From contig NZ_WNZW01000002.1 of assembly GCF_009725165.1 (NCBI RefSeq), positions 924,946-988,945 of the forward strand: 64,000 nucleotides of DNA, written 5' to 3'. The DNA comes from Paenibacillus woosongensis. Its GTDB lineage: Bacteria > Bacillota > Bacilli > Paenibacillales > Paenibacillaceae. The position numbers and the translations under genes were made by a program. Of the stretch, positions 9,300 to 18,831 are shown piece by piece. Positions within the stretch are counted from its first letter, which is position 1, and each line of letters opens with the position of its first letter. The notes under the pieces are model-generated. The model made no database searches and was not told the DNA's origin. It saw only the letters and a list, made by a program, of their open reading frames with translations.

Positions 9300-10904
9300 T
9301 TACATGGACTTAACCCCATCCCTATATTCGCTTGGTGTTACACCTGTCATTTTTTTAAACAGTTTGGAGAAATACTTCGAGTCAGATATGCCGATCAATA
9401 TGCCGACCTCACTGCTCTTAAGATCTGTATTGCGGAGCAGGGCCTTGGCACGCTCAAGACGAACTTTGGTAATATAATCAATGACCCCTTCGCCCATTTC
9501 CCGCTTAAACAAATTGGAGAAGTAATTTTTACTAAGATGAACATGCTGGCTTAGCACCTGGAGCGACAGATCTTGATCATAGTTCTGCTCGATGTACTGA
9601 ATGGCCTTCGCAATGCTTCCTTGATCACTTGAATAGACGGCCCGCATCTTCTGGATCAGTTCTTCATAGATTTGCACGAACCACGCTATAATCTCCTCCA
9701 GCGTCTCAAGCTGTTTAATCTGGTCAAATAATTCCTTCTTCCGTTCATACAGCCATTCATGATCATGGGATAATTCCAAATACATATTGGTCAAATTCAG
9801 TAGCAGTTCAATGGATATTAGATGCACGGCTTCATAGTCGAGCCTTGCCTTCACATGATCGAAGGTATCCACAAGATACTGCTGCATCGCTTCACGATCC
9901 AAGGAATATAAATAATCATTCAGCTTCTTGTTCATCACCGGAACCGGCTTTGCCGCAATGTCAGTTTCATATACGAATTCTTGGCCAATCACGATGCCGC
10001 ATCCGATAAACAGCTTCAGCCGATAGCGATGCTCTGCCTCTAAATAAGCATTCCGGAGCTCAAGCAAGGTATAGAATGGATTGCTTACTCCAAGGGTTGC
10101 CGATAATCCTAATTCGTCAAAGATTCGCGAGATGACCCGTTGCGCCAATTCCTCTGCCGCATCAGCAGAAATACCTTTGCACAGTACAGTCCACAGCCCC
10201 GTGCTTCCAGAGATAATTTCGTTATCCTCCGAACCGTTGGAGCATATTTCCCTAGTTGCTTCAATCCCCCTGGTATGGAGCATAATGATCTCATCTTCTG
10301 AGTGATGGCTTCTCAGCTTCTCCAAATTATCGATCCCGATATACAGTAAAATTTGAGGAGTCTTGCAGGAAATCAAGCCTGCCGCTTGCAGTTTCTCCTC
10401 GGTGACGTGGGCCTCCGAAATCGTGCCGTGTGCCAGACCCATTAGCAATGCTTCTTTGGTAACGCGATCTTTATTCGATTCTTCGTGCGCCTGCTTATTC
10501 GGGGAATGACCAGCAGTCGATTGAGCCTCGTCCAGAACGGTCTTCAGATTCATCATCACCTGCTCCAAATCCTTGGGCATAATATCGGACTTGATCAAAT
10601 AATCCGTTATCCCGAGACGTATGGCCTTCTGGGCATACCCAAAATCGTCAAGGCAAGTCAGCAAAATCAGCTTGACCTGCCGATCCAATGCCCTGACCTG
10701 ACTGACAAACTCGATTCCATCCATCACAGGCATCTTGATATCGGATATGACGACATCCGGCGCCAGCTCTTCGAAGGCCATCAGCCCTTCCGTGCCGTTG
10801 CTTGCTTCACCAACTACATCAAACCCCATACTCTCCCAGTCTATCATTGCTTTAATTCCATACCGGACGAAATGCTCATCATCCACGATCAGTACTTTGT
10901 ACAT
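9300..10904 (-). CDS. Response regulator with AraC-type DNA-binding domain (YesN family)
   Basis: A 534-residue response regulator. The receiver domain (residues 1-120) has acidic pocket VDDE, phosphoacceptor Asp55 (VISDIKMP), and the conserved Thr/Lys region LLTCLDDFGYAQKAIRLGITDYLIKSD. A long middle domain and a C-terminal AraC/XylS double helix-turn-helix (about 430-534: LSLQVLSQHVHLSKNYFSNLFKREMGEG...GISDSKYFSKLFKKMTGVTPSEYR) follow. It is paired with the sensor kinase just upstream (gap 16 bp) and probably activates the adjacent importer and glycosidase genes in response to extracellular oligosaccharide. Confidence 0.93.
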   Translation of the reverse strand: MYKVLIVDDEHFVRYGIKAMIDWESMGFDVVGEASNGTEGLMAFEELAPDVVISDIKMPVMDGIEFVSQVRALDRQVKLILLTCLDDFGYAQKAIRLGITDYLIKSDIMPKDLEQVMMNLKTVLDEAQSTAGHSPNKQAHEESNKDRVTKEALLMGLAHGTISEAHVTEEKLQAAGLISCKTPQILLYIGIDNLEKLRSHHSEDEIIMLHTRGIEATREICSNGSEDNEIISGSTGLWTVLCKGISADAAEELAQRVISRIFDELGLSATLGVSNPFYTLLELRNAYLEAEHRYRLKLFIGCGIVIGQEFVYETDIAAKPVPVMNKKLNDYLYSLDREAMQQYLVDTFDHVKARLDYEAVHLISIELLLNLTNMYLELSHDHEWLYERKKELFDQIKQLETLEEIIAWFVQIYEELIQKMRAVYSSDQGSIAKAIQYIEQNYDQDLSLQVLSQHVHLSKNYFSNLFKREMGEGVIDYITKVRLERAKALLRNTDLKSSEVGILIGISDSKYFSKLFKKMTGVTPSEYRDGVKSM

Positions 10905-10920
10905 ATTGTCGTCCCCCTGA

Positions 10921-12720
10921 TTACTCTAGTATTGGCAGCGTAATAACCACAACGGTACCCTTACCAGGCTTGCTGTTTATAGCAAGACCGTACTCGTCCC
11001 CGCAAATCAGCTTGATTCGCTCCGCTACATTCGCAAGACCAACCCCTAGGAAAAAAGCTCCTTTCGGCAAATCATCGGGTGCCAGACCGCCGAAATGAAC
11101 CTCATCCTCAAAGCCGAGGCCATTGTCTATAATTTCGAATAATAGATGCTTCCCCTCCTGCCTGCAGCGAATCGTAATTACAGCCCCCTGCGGCTGATCC
11201 GCAAATCCATGCAGCACCGCATTTTCCACAATCGGCTGCAGAATAACTTTAGGCGTTCGATACAACTTCACTTCGTCTTCAATTTCATAATTCACTTCAA
11301 TCGGAGTAGTGGTGCGCAAATTTTGAATTCCCATATAACACTCGACATGCTCGAGTTCCTCTTGAACAAGAACCGTATCGCTTCCTTTTCCGATACTGAT
11401 ATGCAGCAAGCGGGATAATAACCGGGCCATTTCCGCCGTATTATTTGCTTTCTGAAATAGCGCCGTCCACTTGATCGCGTCCAATGTATTATAGAGAAAA
11501 TGCGGGTTGATTTGCGCCTCCAGGGCTTTTACCTCGGCAATTCTTTTATTATTCTGCTCCACATACACCGCTTCCACCAATTCTTCAATTCTCCCCACCA
11601 TATCATTAAAATGATATTGTAGACTGCCGATTTCATCGCTTCTGCCCTCGTTGATGTGAATCCGTGTCGCTAAATTGCCGAGATGAACCTGCTTCATCGC
11701 CTTCACCATCGCTTTTAAGGGCTTAGAGACAGACGATGCCATGGCATAGGCCATAATGATCGAGAACAATACGCACAATATCATGATCATAGCGATTACT
11801 TTTATCACTTGATTCGAATCCTTGTATAAGCTGGACCGTTCTATAATATGTACAACCTTCCAATCGTTGCTCTTTAGCTGCTGGTAGTTCACCATAACCT
11901 CTTTCCCTTTATACCTGGCCACGAAGCTGCCTTCCTTCACCCCGTCCTTAATAGCTGCCCCCGTGTCATTTTGAAAATAGAGGTCCATCGGCGTCATCAG
12001 CATGGATTTGTCCGCATGCGATAAGATGATTCCATTCTGATCGATTACGAAGCTTTCTGTAGAAAGCTCACTATCTGTATTTTTACTTAAAATATCGCTA
12101 AGCATCTCTTCCCGGATATCGAGCACAACCACCATGCCCATCTGCCGGCCATCATGAATGTTGAATACCTGTTTGGCCAGTGAGAAGACCAGCTCCTCAT
12201 GATTGTCCGCCGTATCCGAATACTGTCCTAGTCTCGTGGGAAACCAAACATAAGCATTCCGCTCAGCCATCGTCCGCTCATAGAATTCAGCCTGATGAGC
12301 TTCAAGATCCTCCCAGCGAAAAATCCCCTTAATATACTGGGCATCCGTAATAAACGAAATCGATTTGAACTCTGGAGAAACCGCCGTGAAGTAGGCCAGC
12401 TTGGTAGTCAGCGTGAGATGTTCCACAATGCTCTCATCACGCTGCTGCAGCTTATCCAGCAAAGACATAACTTCCGTGTTCGTGATGACCTGCATCAGCA
12501 TATCCTTGTACCCGGAGAAGCGGATATCGATATTTTCGCCTGTCTGTCGGATCAGCTGCTTCGAGGACTCTGCCACTTTCTTGTCAATGGCATCTTTAGA
12601 AATAGAATAAGAAACCAGCCCCAATATAAACAAAGGGATTAATGTCATCGCCATGAGCAGCAAAATCCATTTGTATTTAATGCTTGTTCGCAAATGCCGC
12701 CAGCCCTTGCCTAATCTCAT
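10921..12720 (-). CDS. Sensor histidine kinase (YesM family)
   Basis: A 599-residue membrane kinase. An N-terminal membrane span (about 16-38) is followed by an extracellular dCache-like sensor domain, a second span near residue 290-310, a HAMP domain (SVSKPLKAMVKAMKQVHLGNLATRI), and the His_kinase domain with phosphoacceptor His in EAQINPHFLYNTLDAIKW. The HATPase domain has N-box ENAVLHGF and G-box DNGLGFED. I set the start at the ATG at 12720, which has AGGTGGAG 9 nt upstream; other in-frame ATGs lie 2, 3 and 17 codons upstream. It partners with the YesN-type regulator. Confidence 0.92.
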   Translation of the reverse strand: MRLGKGWRHLRTSIKYKWILLLMAMTLIPLFILGLVSYSISKDAIDKKVAESSKQLIRQTGENIDIRFSGYKDMLMQVITNTEVMSLLDKLQQRDESIVEHLTLTTKLAYFTAVSPEFKSISFITDAQYIKGIFRWEDLEAHQAEFYERTMAERNAYVWFPTRLGQYSDTADNHEELVFSLAKQVFNIHDGRQMGMVVVLDIREEMLSDILSKNTDSELSTESFVIDQNGIILSHADKSMLMTPMDLYFQNDTGAAIKDGVKEGSFVARYKGKEVMVNYQQLKSNDWKVVHIIERSSLYKDSNQVIKVIAMIMILCVLFSIIMAYAMASSVSKPLKAMVKAMKQVHLGNLATRIHINEGRSDEIGSLQYHFNDMVGRIEELVEAVYVEQNNKRIAEVKALEAQINPHFLYNTLDAIKWTALFQKANNTAEMARLLSRLLHISIGKGSDTVLVQEELEHVECYMGIQNLRTTTPIEVNYEIEDEVKLYRTPKVILQPIVENAVLHGFADQPQGAVITIRCRQEGKHLLFEIIDNGLGFEDEVHFGGLAPDDLPKGAFFLGVGLANVAERIKLICGDEYGLAINSKPGKGTVVVITLPILE

Positions 12721-12814
12721 CGTCATCATCTCCACCTGCATAGATACGAACAAAGAAAGACCCAGCCGCATGGCAGGATCCTTCTTCCACTATTTCTGAA
12801 CTATAGAACTATAA

Positions 12815-15286
12815 TTAAGGATAGACCGCGAAGTTATCAAACGACGTACTCTGATGAGCCGTTCTTAACCCCGCCTTTCCATGGGTAAATGCCGTTTCCG
12901 AGTTATCGTTATAATCGATTTTCGGAACGTTCATATCACCTACGTACACCTTAATATTCGTTCCCTGTACAACTACCTTCATTTTATGCCATGTACCTGT
13001 GGACAGAGCCAGATTTACTCCCGTTAAAGGGCTCCAGTTATAGTTTTGTTTGCCGAGATACACCCCGTCCGTCTTGATGTAAGCATAATATCCCTGTAGG
13101 AAATCGGCATTGCCTTGTCCAAGCTCCAGCCCATTTGCCGGATTGGTTCCACGGATAATAATTCCCGAGTCTCCTCCGCCATCGTTCATGCGAATATCCG
13201 CTTCCACGGTGTAATCCGCCCAATGATCATCGCCAATCGTAGTTTTGGCAAATGTGCCGCCTGCGGAATGATACAGCCCATCGCTTACAGACCAGCTTCC
13301 TTCCCATTGCTTCCAGTCGCCGCTCTTGCCGCCATCAAAGCTATCGCTAAAATGAGGTACGCTTGCATGATGCTGGAATTCCAGACTGGAGAAGTCGGCC
13401 TCGCCCGTCACAAATTCAACCCGTAATTCTCTTAAGCCTTGCGTGAGAGGTATGCCCTTCACCGTGATCGAGCGCCATTCATCCCAGCCGCCAGTATTAG
13501 GGATTTGCACAATGCCGGTCAAATCCGTCGTTCCGTCCCACAATCTGATTTGTACGCCGTCCATGGTGGTTGCCATTCGAAACGTAACGTCATAAGCTCC
13601 CGTTGAAGCCACATTTACCTTATACTTTAACCATTCCCCGGACTGGTTCCAGCCTACGTTATAGCCGCCTTCCGGATTAACGCGGATATCTACCGCATCC
13701 TTTCTATATTCGCCGCCCAGATTATTTGCGGTTGTATCATGATAAGCGATTCCTTCGCCACCGCTCATATAATGTACCGCTTCCACTTTGCCAGGGACGG
13801 GCTTATACGCATCCCAAGCGTTACTGCCGTCCACTTTGTTGCTGAATGCGACATAAGCAAAGTCAGCATGCGTATCTTCGGTTAAATAGCCGATCTGACC
13901 ACCGCCAAGATTGGCATTCTGTACAATCTTCAGCATCTGATCCACGTAGATTCGGAATTCGTTCCCTGATTTCTCGACCCGAATGCTATGCCACTTGCTA
14001 TAATCAAACCCGGAAGGCAGTGAAGCATAGCCCCATTCTTGAGGCACACCGTTTACTACAAAATTGACTTCCAGGCGGTTATGCAATTCGCTCAGCATCG
14101 CCACGCCGTAATTATCTTCATTTACATATGAAAATGTAGCGCCGTAACGCGGGGAGGCGCTTGTGCCTCGATTCATTTGCTTCATATGGAACTCTGCCGT
14201 ATAATTCGCATCTGTCGCCGCGTTCGTAATTTGTTTATGCGCCGCCGTAGAGCCCAGGCTATCCTGCCACATTAACTCCTGGTTATAGATGCCCCAATGC
14301 CCGCCGTTGACATTGTACCAGTTCGAGCCGATAGCCGTTCTGTTAAAACGGTCATGAAAATCCGGCATATCCGGGTCGGGCTGCGGCGTTGCCGTAGGCC
14401 CCAGGACGAGCATTTTGTCCCCGTTCCATACGACACGATCCATATTAATACTTCGAATCGGCCAGCCTTCAGGCGTGTAGCCCTTCCAATTATGGTAGAA
14501 CATATAGAGCGAATCCAGATCCGGGCCGGTAACTAACCCATTATGGCCTAATCCAATCGTTGGCCCCTCGGTCGAGAGGACGACGGGATTCTGCTTGCTG
14601 GCAGGCACAAACCCGGTTAAAGGATTACTGCTCACCGCATAATCGATCCGGTAAGCCGGACTATGAACATGGTTTCCGGTGTAAGTCATATAGTATTTTC
14701 CGTTCCGCTTAATGACAGTAGCCCCTTCTGTCCAGCCTCCGCTGATCGAAGCGCCAGTTTGATGTCCGGCTCCAAAAGTATAAGGATCACTCATAGGATG
14801 AGCGACCATCTGGCCGTGTTCAGCGCGGTAGAAATACCACTGTCCATCGTCATCAATAAACACATGACCGTCAATACTCAATCCTTTATTGGGGGTCTGA
14901 ACGGTGAAAGGCCCTGTAGGGCTTTCGCTGCGCAGTACGTAATGACCGTTTCCGCCTGGAGAGGTATACATATAGAAGTAGCCATTCCAATAAATAACCT
15001 CCGGCGCGTAAGCCCCTTTCGTAACCGGGTCCGTTGCCACAAGTCCGGCATAAGTCCAGTTCACTAAGTCCGGCGAGCTCCAGGCTTTAATACCTGTCTC
15101 AGAATCCTTGGTGCTGACGTACAAATAATAATCGCCTTTGAATTTCAAAATATAAGGATCACCGGAACCATATGTTTCCCATTCATTGCTGAGTGTCTGA
15201 GGATTCTGGTAGGCCTGCGCCAACGAAGCCGGCAAAATTAGGCATCCAACCATTAGAACAAGCAAAATCTTTAAATATCTTCTCAT
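12815..15286 (-). CDS. Secreted GH43 glycosidase with CBM6 and two laminin-G-like modules
   Basis: An 823-residue exported enzyme with signal peptide MRRYLKILLVLMVGCLILPASLAQA. The five-bladed GH43 propeller (about 35-300) shows the three acids: base Asp in GSGDPYIL, pKa-modulating Asp in SIDGHVFID, and acid Glu in GWTEGATV. It is followed by a concanavalin/DUF1080-like beta-sandwich (HDRFNRTAIGSNWYNVNGGHWGIYN, in pattern), a CBM6 module (VEAVHYMSGGEGIAYHDT...GGYNVGWNQSGEWLKYKV) and a second beta-sandwich at the C-terminus. GH43 covers arabinofuranosidases, beta-xylosidases and arabinanases; I cannot tell which, but a debranching or xylan/arabinan role fits. A cre site lies just upstream. Confidence 0.9.
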   Translation of the reverse strand: MRRYLKILLVLMVGCLILPASLAQAYQNPQTLSNEWETYGSGDPYILKFKGDYYLYVSTKDSETGIKAWSSPDLVNWTYAGLVATDPVTKGAYAPEVIYWNGYFYMYTSPGGNGHYVLRSESPTGPFTVQTPNKGLSIDGHVFIDDDGQWYFYRAEHGQMVAHPMSDPYTFGAGHQTGASISGGWTEGATVIKRNGKYYMTYTGNHVHSPAYRIDYAVSSNPLTGFVPASKQNPVVLSTEGPTIGLGHNGLVTGPDLDSLYMFYHNWKGYTPEGWPIRSINMDRVVWNGDKMLVLGPTATPQPDPDMPDFHDRFNRTAIGSNWYNVNGGHWGIYNQELMWQDSLGSTAAHKQITNAATDANYTAEFHMKQMNRGTSASPRYGATFSYVNEDNYGVAMLSELHNRLEVNFVVNGVPQEWGYASLPSGFDYSKWHSIRVEKSGNEFRIYVDQMLKIVQNANLGGGQIGYLTEDTHADFAYVAFSNKVDGSNAWDAYKPVPGKVEAVHYMSGGEGIAYHDTTANNLGGEYRKDAVDIRVNPEGGYNVGWNQSGEWLKYKVNVASTGAYDVTFRMATTMDGVQIRLWDGTTDLTGIVQIPNTGGWDEWRSITVKGIPLTQGLRELRVEFVTGEADFSSLEFQHHASVPHFSDSFDGGKSGDWKQWEGSWSVSDGLYHSAGGTFAKTTIGDDHWADYTVEADIRMNDGGGDSGIIIRGTNPANGLELGQGNADFLQGYYAYIKTDGVYLGKQNYNWSPLTGVNLALSTGTWHKMKVVVQGTNIKVYVGDMNVPKIDYNDNSETAFTHGKAGLRTAHQSTSFDNFAVYP

Positions 15287-15310
15287 AGCGTCCTTCCTCC
15301 CACAGGCGAA

Positions 15311-15324
15311 TGTAATCGCTTTCT
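15311..15324 (-). promoter_or_regulatory. Catabolite-responsive element (cre) before the GH43 gene
   Basis: AGAAAGCGATTACA on the minus strand is one mismatch from the CcpA consensus (TGWAAGCGNTTACA-like). It lies 25 bp upstream of the GH43 start codon. CcpA control is inferred from the match and the carbohydrate role of the gene. Confidence 0.55.
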
Positions 15325-15400
15325 ATTTTATCGTCATCTTATCATCACTCCTTGAAGTTTTTTATATCTTATAGAGTATATAATTTGAATGACTGCTCTT

Positions 15401-16453
15401 TTAATGAAATAGAATAACAGGTATGGCTATCCTTCTGGGGAGGTATGTCCCGTGAATCTGCTCCAGCAGGAGCTCCACAGTAACTTTGCACATTTCCTCG
15501 ACATTTTGCTTGATGTAGTTCACTTCTGCTAAATCGGACTGGTCAAAACTAATCAGTTCCGGGCGTTGCTCATTGGGCAGATTCATATGTTTTAGCGCCC
15601 GAAGCGTCATGTGGGTGAGTTCTGCATTTCCAGTGAAAATCGCCGTTATTTCAGGGTGGTTTCTTAGAAATTCCTGAATCTTGGAGCTTCCTTTTCCCGA
15701 AGCCATATCAGCTATGCTCACCACACACCACAAATTTTTGTTGATCGGCAGGTTTCGTTCAAGGAACGCCTTCTCAAATCCTAGCGCCCGGTCCGCCGTT
15801 ACCGAATTGGTCACTTCCATCGTTACAAAAGCGATTTGCTGATGCCCTCGGCTAATGAGATGCTTAACCGCCTGATAGGAGCCATCCACATTATCTGCGC
15901 TTACGCTGTAAGTCTCGATTTCTTTCAGATAACGATCGATCAGGACGAGCGGGAACCGGTTCAATGACAATCTTAAAATATCATTGTTATACATCTCCTG
16001 CTCAATCGGAAATATGATGAGTCCCTTTACCCTTAATTGGAGTAGATCCTCGATGGCCTTGCTCTCTTCCAGCGATGATTCCTGAGTAATTTTGATCAGG
16101 AGATGATAGCCATTTTTTCGGACGTATTGCTCGATAGCATTGATGATCCGCTGGTCTACCTTTGTCTTCATGCTGGGGAGAATGAGCCCGATTAATCCCT
16201 TATGACCGCTCATCGACGGGATATCCTTGGGGATATGATTGACAAATGTCCCTTTTCCCCGGTGTCTGACCAGGATTCCTTCTTCAGCCAAACCATTCAA
16301 AGCATTTTTAGTTGTAATCTTGCTTACATGATACTGCTCGGCAAGCTCTGTCTCCGACGGGACACGATCCCCTGGCCTCAGCTGCCCCGTTCGTATGAGA
16401 TACCGGATGTCCTCTTGAATCAACTTGTATAGCGGTAATGACTTCATAGGCAA
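15401..16453 (-). CDS. AraR-like repressor: GntR DNA-binding domain fused to LacI-type sugar-binding domain
   Basis: About 350 residues. The N-terminal winged helix of the GntR family (LYKLIQEDIRYLIRTGQLRPGDRVPSETELAEQYHVSKITTKNALNGLAEEGILVRHRGKGTFV) is joined to a periplasmic-binding-protein-like sensor domain (GLIGLILPSMKTKVDQRIINAIEQYV... to GTYLPRRIAIPVILFH), the architecture of B. subtilis AraR. It probably represses the neighbouring genes until an arabinose-type inducer binds. AGGAGGG lies 6 nt before a TTG at 16453 and 12 nt before an ATG at 16447; I use the TTG, but the ATG is possible. Confidence 0.88.
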   Translation of the reverse strand: MPMKSLPLYKLIQEDIRYLIRTGQLRPGDRVPSETELAEQYHVSKITTKNALNGLAEEGILVRHRGKGTFVNHIPKDIPSMSGHKGLIGLILPSMKTKVDQRIINAIEQYVRKNGYHLLIKITQESSLEESKAIEDLLQLRVKGLIIFPIEQEMYNNDILRLSLNRFPLVLIDRYLKEIETYSVSADNVDGSYQAVKHLISRGHQQIAFVTMEVTNSVTADRALGFEKAFLERNLPINKNLWCVVSIADMASGKGSSKIQEFLRNHPEITAIFTGNAELTHMTLRALKHMNLPNEQRPELISFDQSDLAEVNYIKQNVEEMCKVTVELLLEQIHGTYLPRRIAIPVILFH

Positions 16454-16532
16454 GTCACTCCCTCCTGTTCCATGCTGCTTAAGACAGCTCTTCCTATGCA
16501 TAAATCTATACTCATTTTCACGCGATCTGAAT

Positions 16533-18686
16533 TTACAGAAGAGGACGAGCCATATTCATGACCATCTCTGAATTCTCCGTAATCACATAATCAGGCAACT
16601 CCTCTCCATGCAGCAGCCAGAGCTCGTGCAGAGCCCTTGTACAGCCGACATAGAGCAGTTTGGCATCCTCCGGCGAGTAATGCTCCCGGTCGACATCCGT
16701 AACGATGACAGCGTCAAATTCAAGCCCTTTGGACAAATAAGCTGGCAGGACGGATATGCCGCCGGCATACTGATCGGTGCTGCCATCGATCAAATGGGCT
16801 TCAATTCCCTCCTGAACGAGCCGTTCATGGAGCTCCGAGGCATCCTGCAGCGTCCTCGTCAGCAGCGCCGTCGTCCGGTAGCTTCCCTTGAGCACGGCCT
16901 TCAGTGTCTCGCTGATGGCCCCGCTCCGTTGCGTTCCCGCCGCAGGCAATAGCTTGACCGGCTCCCCGCTGCGAAATACGGGAACGGCCAGCAGCTCTGT
17001 GCCGACTCCCCTAGCCAATATCTCGTTTCCGAAAGATATGATTTCCATCGTCGAGCGGTAGCTGCGCGTCAAGGCAAAATAAGCCGTATCCTCCGAATGG
17101 AACAGCTCCTGCATTTCCCGCCAATCGCGCACCCCTTTATAATAGTGAATACCCTGCGACAAGTCTCCCAGTATCGTGAAAGAATGCCCTTTGACAAAAC
17201 GGTCCAATACAGCGATTTGGAAGGGAGAGAAATCTTGAGCTTCGTCGATAACAACATGGTCGAAAGTCATCCGGCCCTCGATCTCGTGAATGCACGTATA
17301 TAAATAGAGCAGTGGCGCGAGGTCCTCCTCTTTAACGATGCCCTGCTTCAGGTTGCCGCGCGTCTCCTGCCAAATGGCCGGGGGAATGTCAGCAGACATG
17401 TCGGGAAGGCCTATGCTCCCCTTTTTTTTGAGTTGAAAAAGCTCCTCGTACAGCGAAAGCGGCGTAAGCTCGGGCCACTTCTTGGCATAGGATTTCTCGC
17501 GCTGCTGCGCTTTTTTCTTCCATTCCTTGAGCTGTGCCGCAGACGGGGCTTTCTTCAGCTCCATTTCGATCCAGCGGTGAAGCCGGGCAAGAACCCGTTC
17601 TTTGCGTCTTGCCGCAGGATAATGCTTGTATTCTCCCTCAAACCAAGCCATGATCTCGGAATAGGGAAGCTTCGTTCCCTCCCAAGGCTCGAAATCGATC
17701 TGCGGAACGCATAAGGCTTCCAGGTTAGCGAGAAAAGCATCGATGACCGCCTTGAAGCGCATCGAGCCTTTGAACCGACCCGGCAGCTCGTTCTCCGGCA
17801 CTAGGTCCGACCGTTCTGCATCGAACCAGCGATGAAGATCTGTTTGGCCTGCAGTCAGTGGATGCTCCAGCTCAAGTATTCCCGCTGCCCAGTCCGGGAA
17901 CGTGCTTTGCTGGATATCGCCTACGCCGAGCTCTGGCAGCACCTCGGAAATATAGTCGATGAACATATGGTTCGGCGCAAAAATGATCATGCGTTCAGCG
18001 GTTATTTGCTTCTTATATTGGTACAGCAAAAAGGCCAAGCGATGCAGCGCTACCGTCGTTTTCCCGCTGCCTGCTACGCCTTGAATGATGAGTGCCGTGT
18101 TTTTTGCCGCCCGGATGATTTGATCCTGCTCCGCCTGGATCGTCGATACGATATCGCGCAGCCGATTGTCTTTATTTTCGCCGAGACGATAGACGAGAAA
18201 TTCATCCGACACCGCGGGACCCTCGTCCTCCCGATTGAACGTATCGACGACGCGCTCCAGAATCTGCTGACGGATTACGATGTTTCTTTTTAAATAGACA
18301 AGTCCCTCGATAATGCCCTCCGGCGCTTCATAGGACGCTGAAACCCCGCCTGTAAATGAGTAGAACAAACTCGCTACCGGCGCTCTCCAATCAATGACCA
18401 TCGGCTGCTGGCCGGAGGGGTCGCTGACGCCGACTTTGCCAATATATAGAGAGGCAGGCTTCCGGCCCTGTTCCTCAAAATCTAGCCGGCCGAAGTAGGG
18501 CTCCCGCACTGATTTCTCCAGCTGCTGGCGCTGTTCCTCCCTGCCCGCCTCCAGCACCTGCTCCGTAAAATCATGACCTGTGTACACAGGTATGGCTCGC
18601 AAAGCTGACAATTGGCGGTCGATCTCCTGCAAGGTACGGTCCAGCCGCTCCTTCTCTTCTTGATAGGCACTTTGAAAATCAGTCAT
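16533..18686 (-). CDS. helD: RNA polymerase recycling motor ATPase HelD
   Basis: A 717-residue UvrD/Rep-like superfamily 1 ATPase of the HelD family, which pulls stalled RNA polymerase off DNA. The coiled-coil N-terminal arm (about 1-80, TDFQSAYQEEKERLDRTLQEIDRQ) precedes Walker A GVAGSGKTTVALHRLAFLLY (about 200) and the DEAQDF Walker B, and LTRSYRST and the C-terminal SKGLEFDAVIV / LLYVGCTRA motifs complete the helicase core. AGGAGG lies upstream of the ATG. It is monocistronic by layout. HelD proteins can affect rifampicin tolerance in some bacteria; nothing here addresses that. Confidence 0.93.
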   Translation of the reverse strand: MTDFQSAYQEEKERLDRTLQEIDRQLSALRAIPVYTGHDFTEQVLEAGREEQRQQLEKSVREPYFGRLDFEEQGRKPASLYIGKVGVSDPSGQQPMVIDWRAPVASLFYSFTGGVSASYEAPEGIIEGLVYLKRNIVIRQQILERVVDTFNREDEGPAVSDEFLVYRLGENKDNRLRDIVSTIQAEQDQIIRAAKNTALIIQGVAGSGKTTVALHRLAFLLYQYKKQITAERMIIFAPNHMFIDYISEVLPELGVGDIQQSTFPDWAAGILELEHPLTAGQTDLHRWFDAERSDLVPENELPGRFKGSMRFKAVIDAFLANLEALCVPQIDFEPWEGTKLPYSEIMAWFEGEYKHYPAARRKERVLARLHRWIEMELKKAPSAAQLKEWKKKAQQREKSYAKKWPELTPLSLYEELFQLKKKGSIGLPDMSADIPPAIWQETRGNLKQGIVKEEDLAPLLYLYTCIHEIEGRMTFDHVVIDEAQDFSPFQIAVLDRFVKGHSFTILGDLSQGIHYYKGVRDWREMQELFHSEDTAYFALTRSYRSTMEIISFGNEILARGVGTELLAVPVFRSGEPVKLLPAAGTQRSGAISETLKAVLKGSYRTTALLTRTLQDASELHERLVQEGIEAHLIDGSTDQYAGGISVLPAYLSKGLEFDAVIVTDVDREHYSPEDAKLLYVGCTRALHELWLLHGEELPDYVITENSEMVMNMARPLL

Positions 18687-18783
18687 TTCAGTTACCTCCT
18701 AAGGTTTAGTGTTCCAATTGTCCCGGCGAGTGTATTTAATATATCCAAAGTCAAAAGGAGTTACATTATACCACCATGGAAAA

Positions 18784-18823
18784 CAAAAAGCGACTGCCTT
18801 CACTTAAAAAGGCAAAATCGCTT
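18784..18823 (-). terminator. Intrinsic terminator after tcdA
   Basis: On the minus strand AAAGCGATTTTGCCTT pairs with AAGGCAGTCGCTTT and ends in a T-run, about 10 bp past the tcdA stop codon. Confidence 0.75.
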
Positions 18824-18831
18824 TGTCGTTA

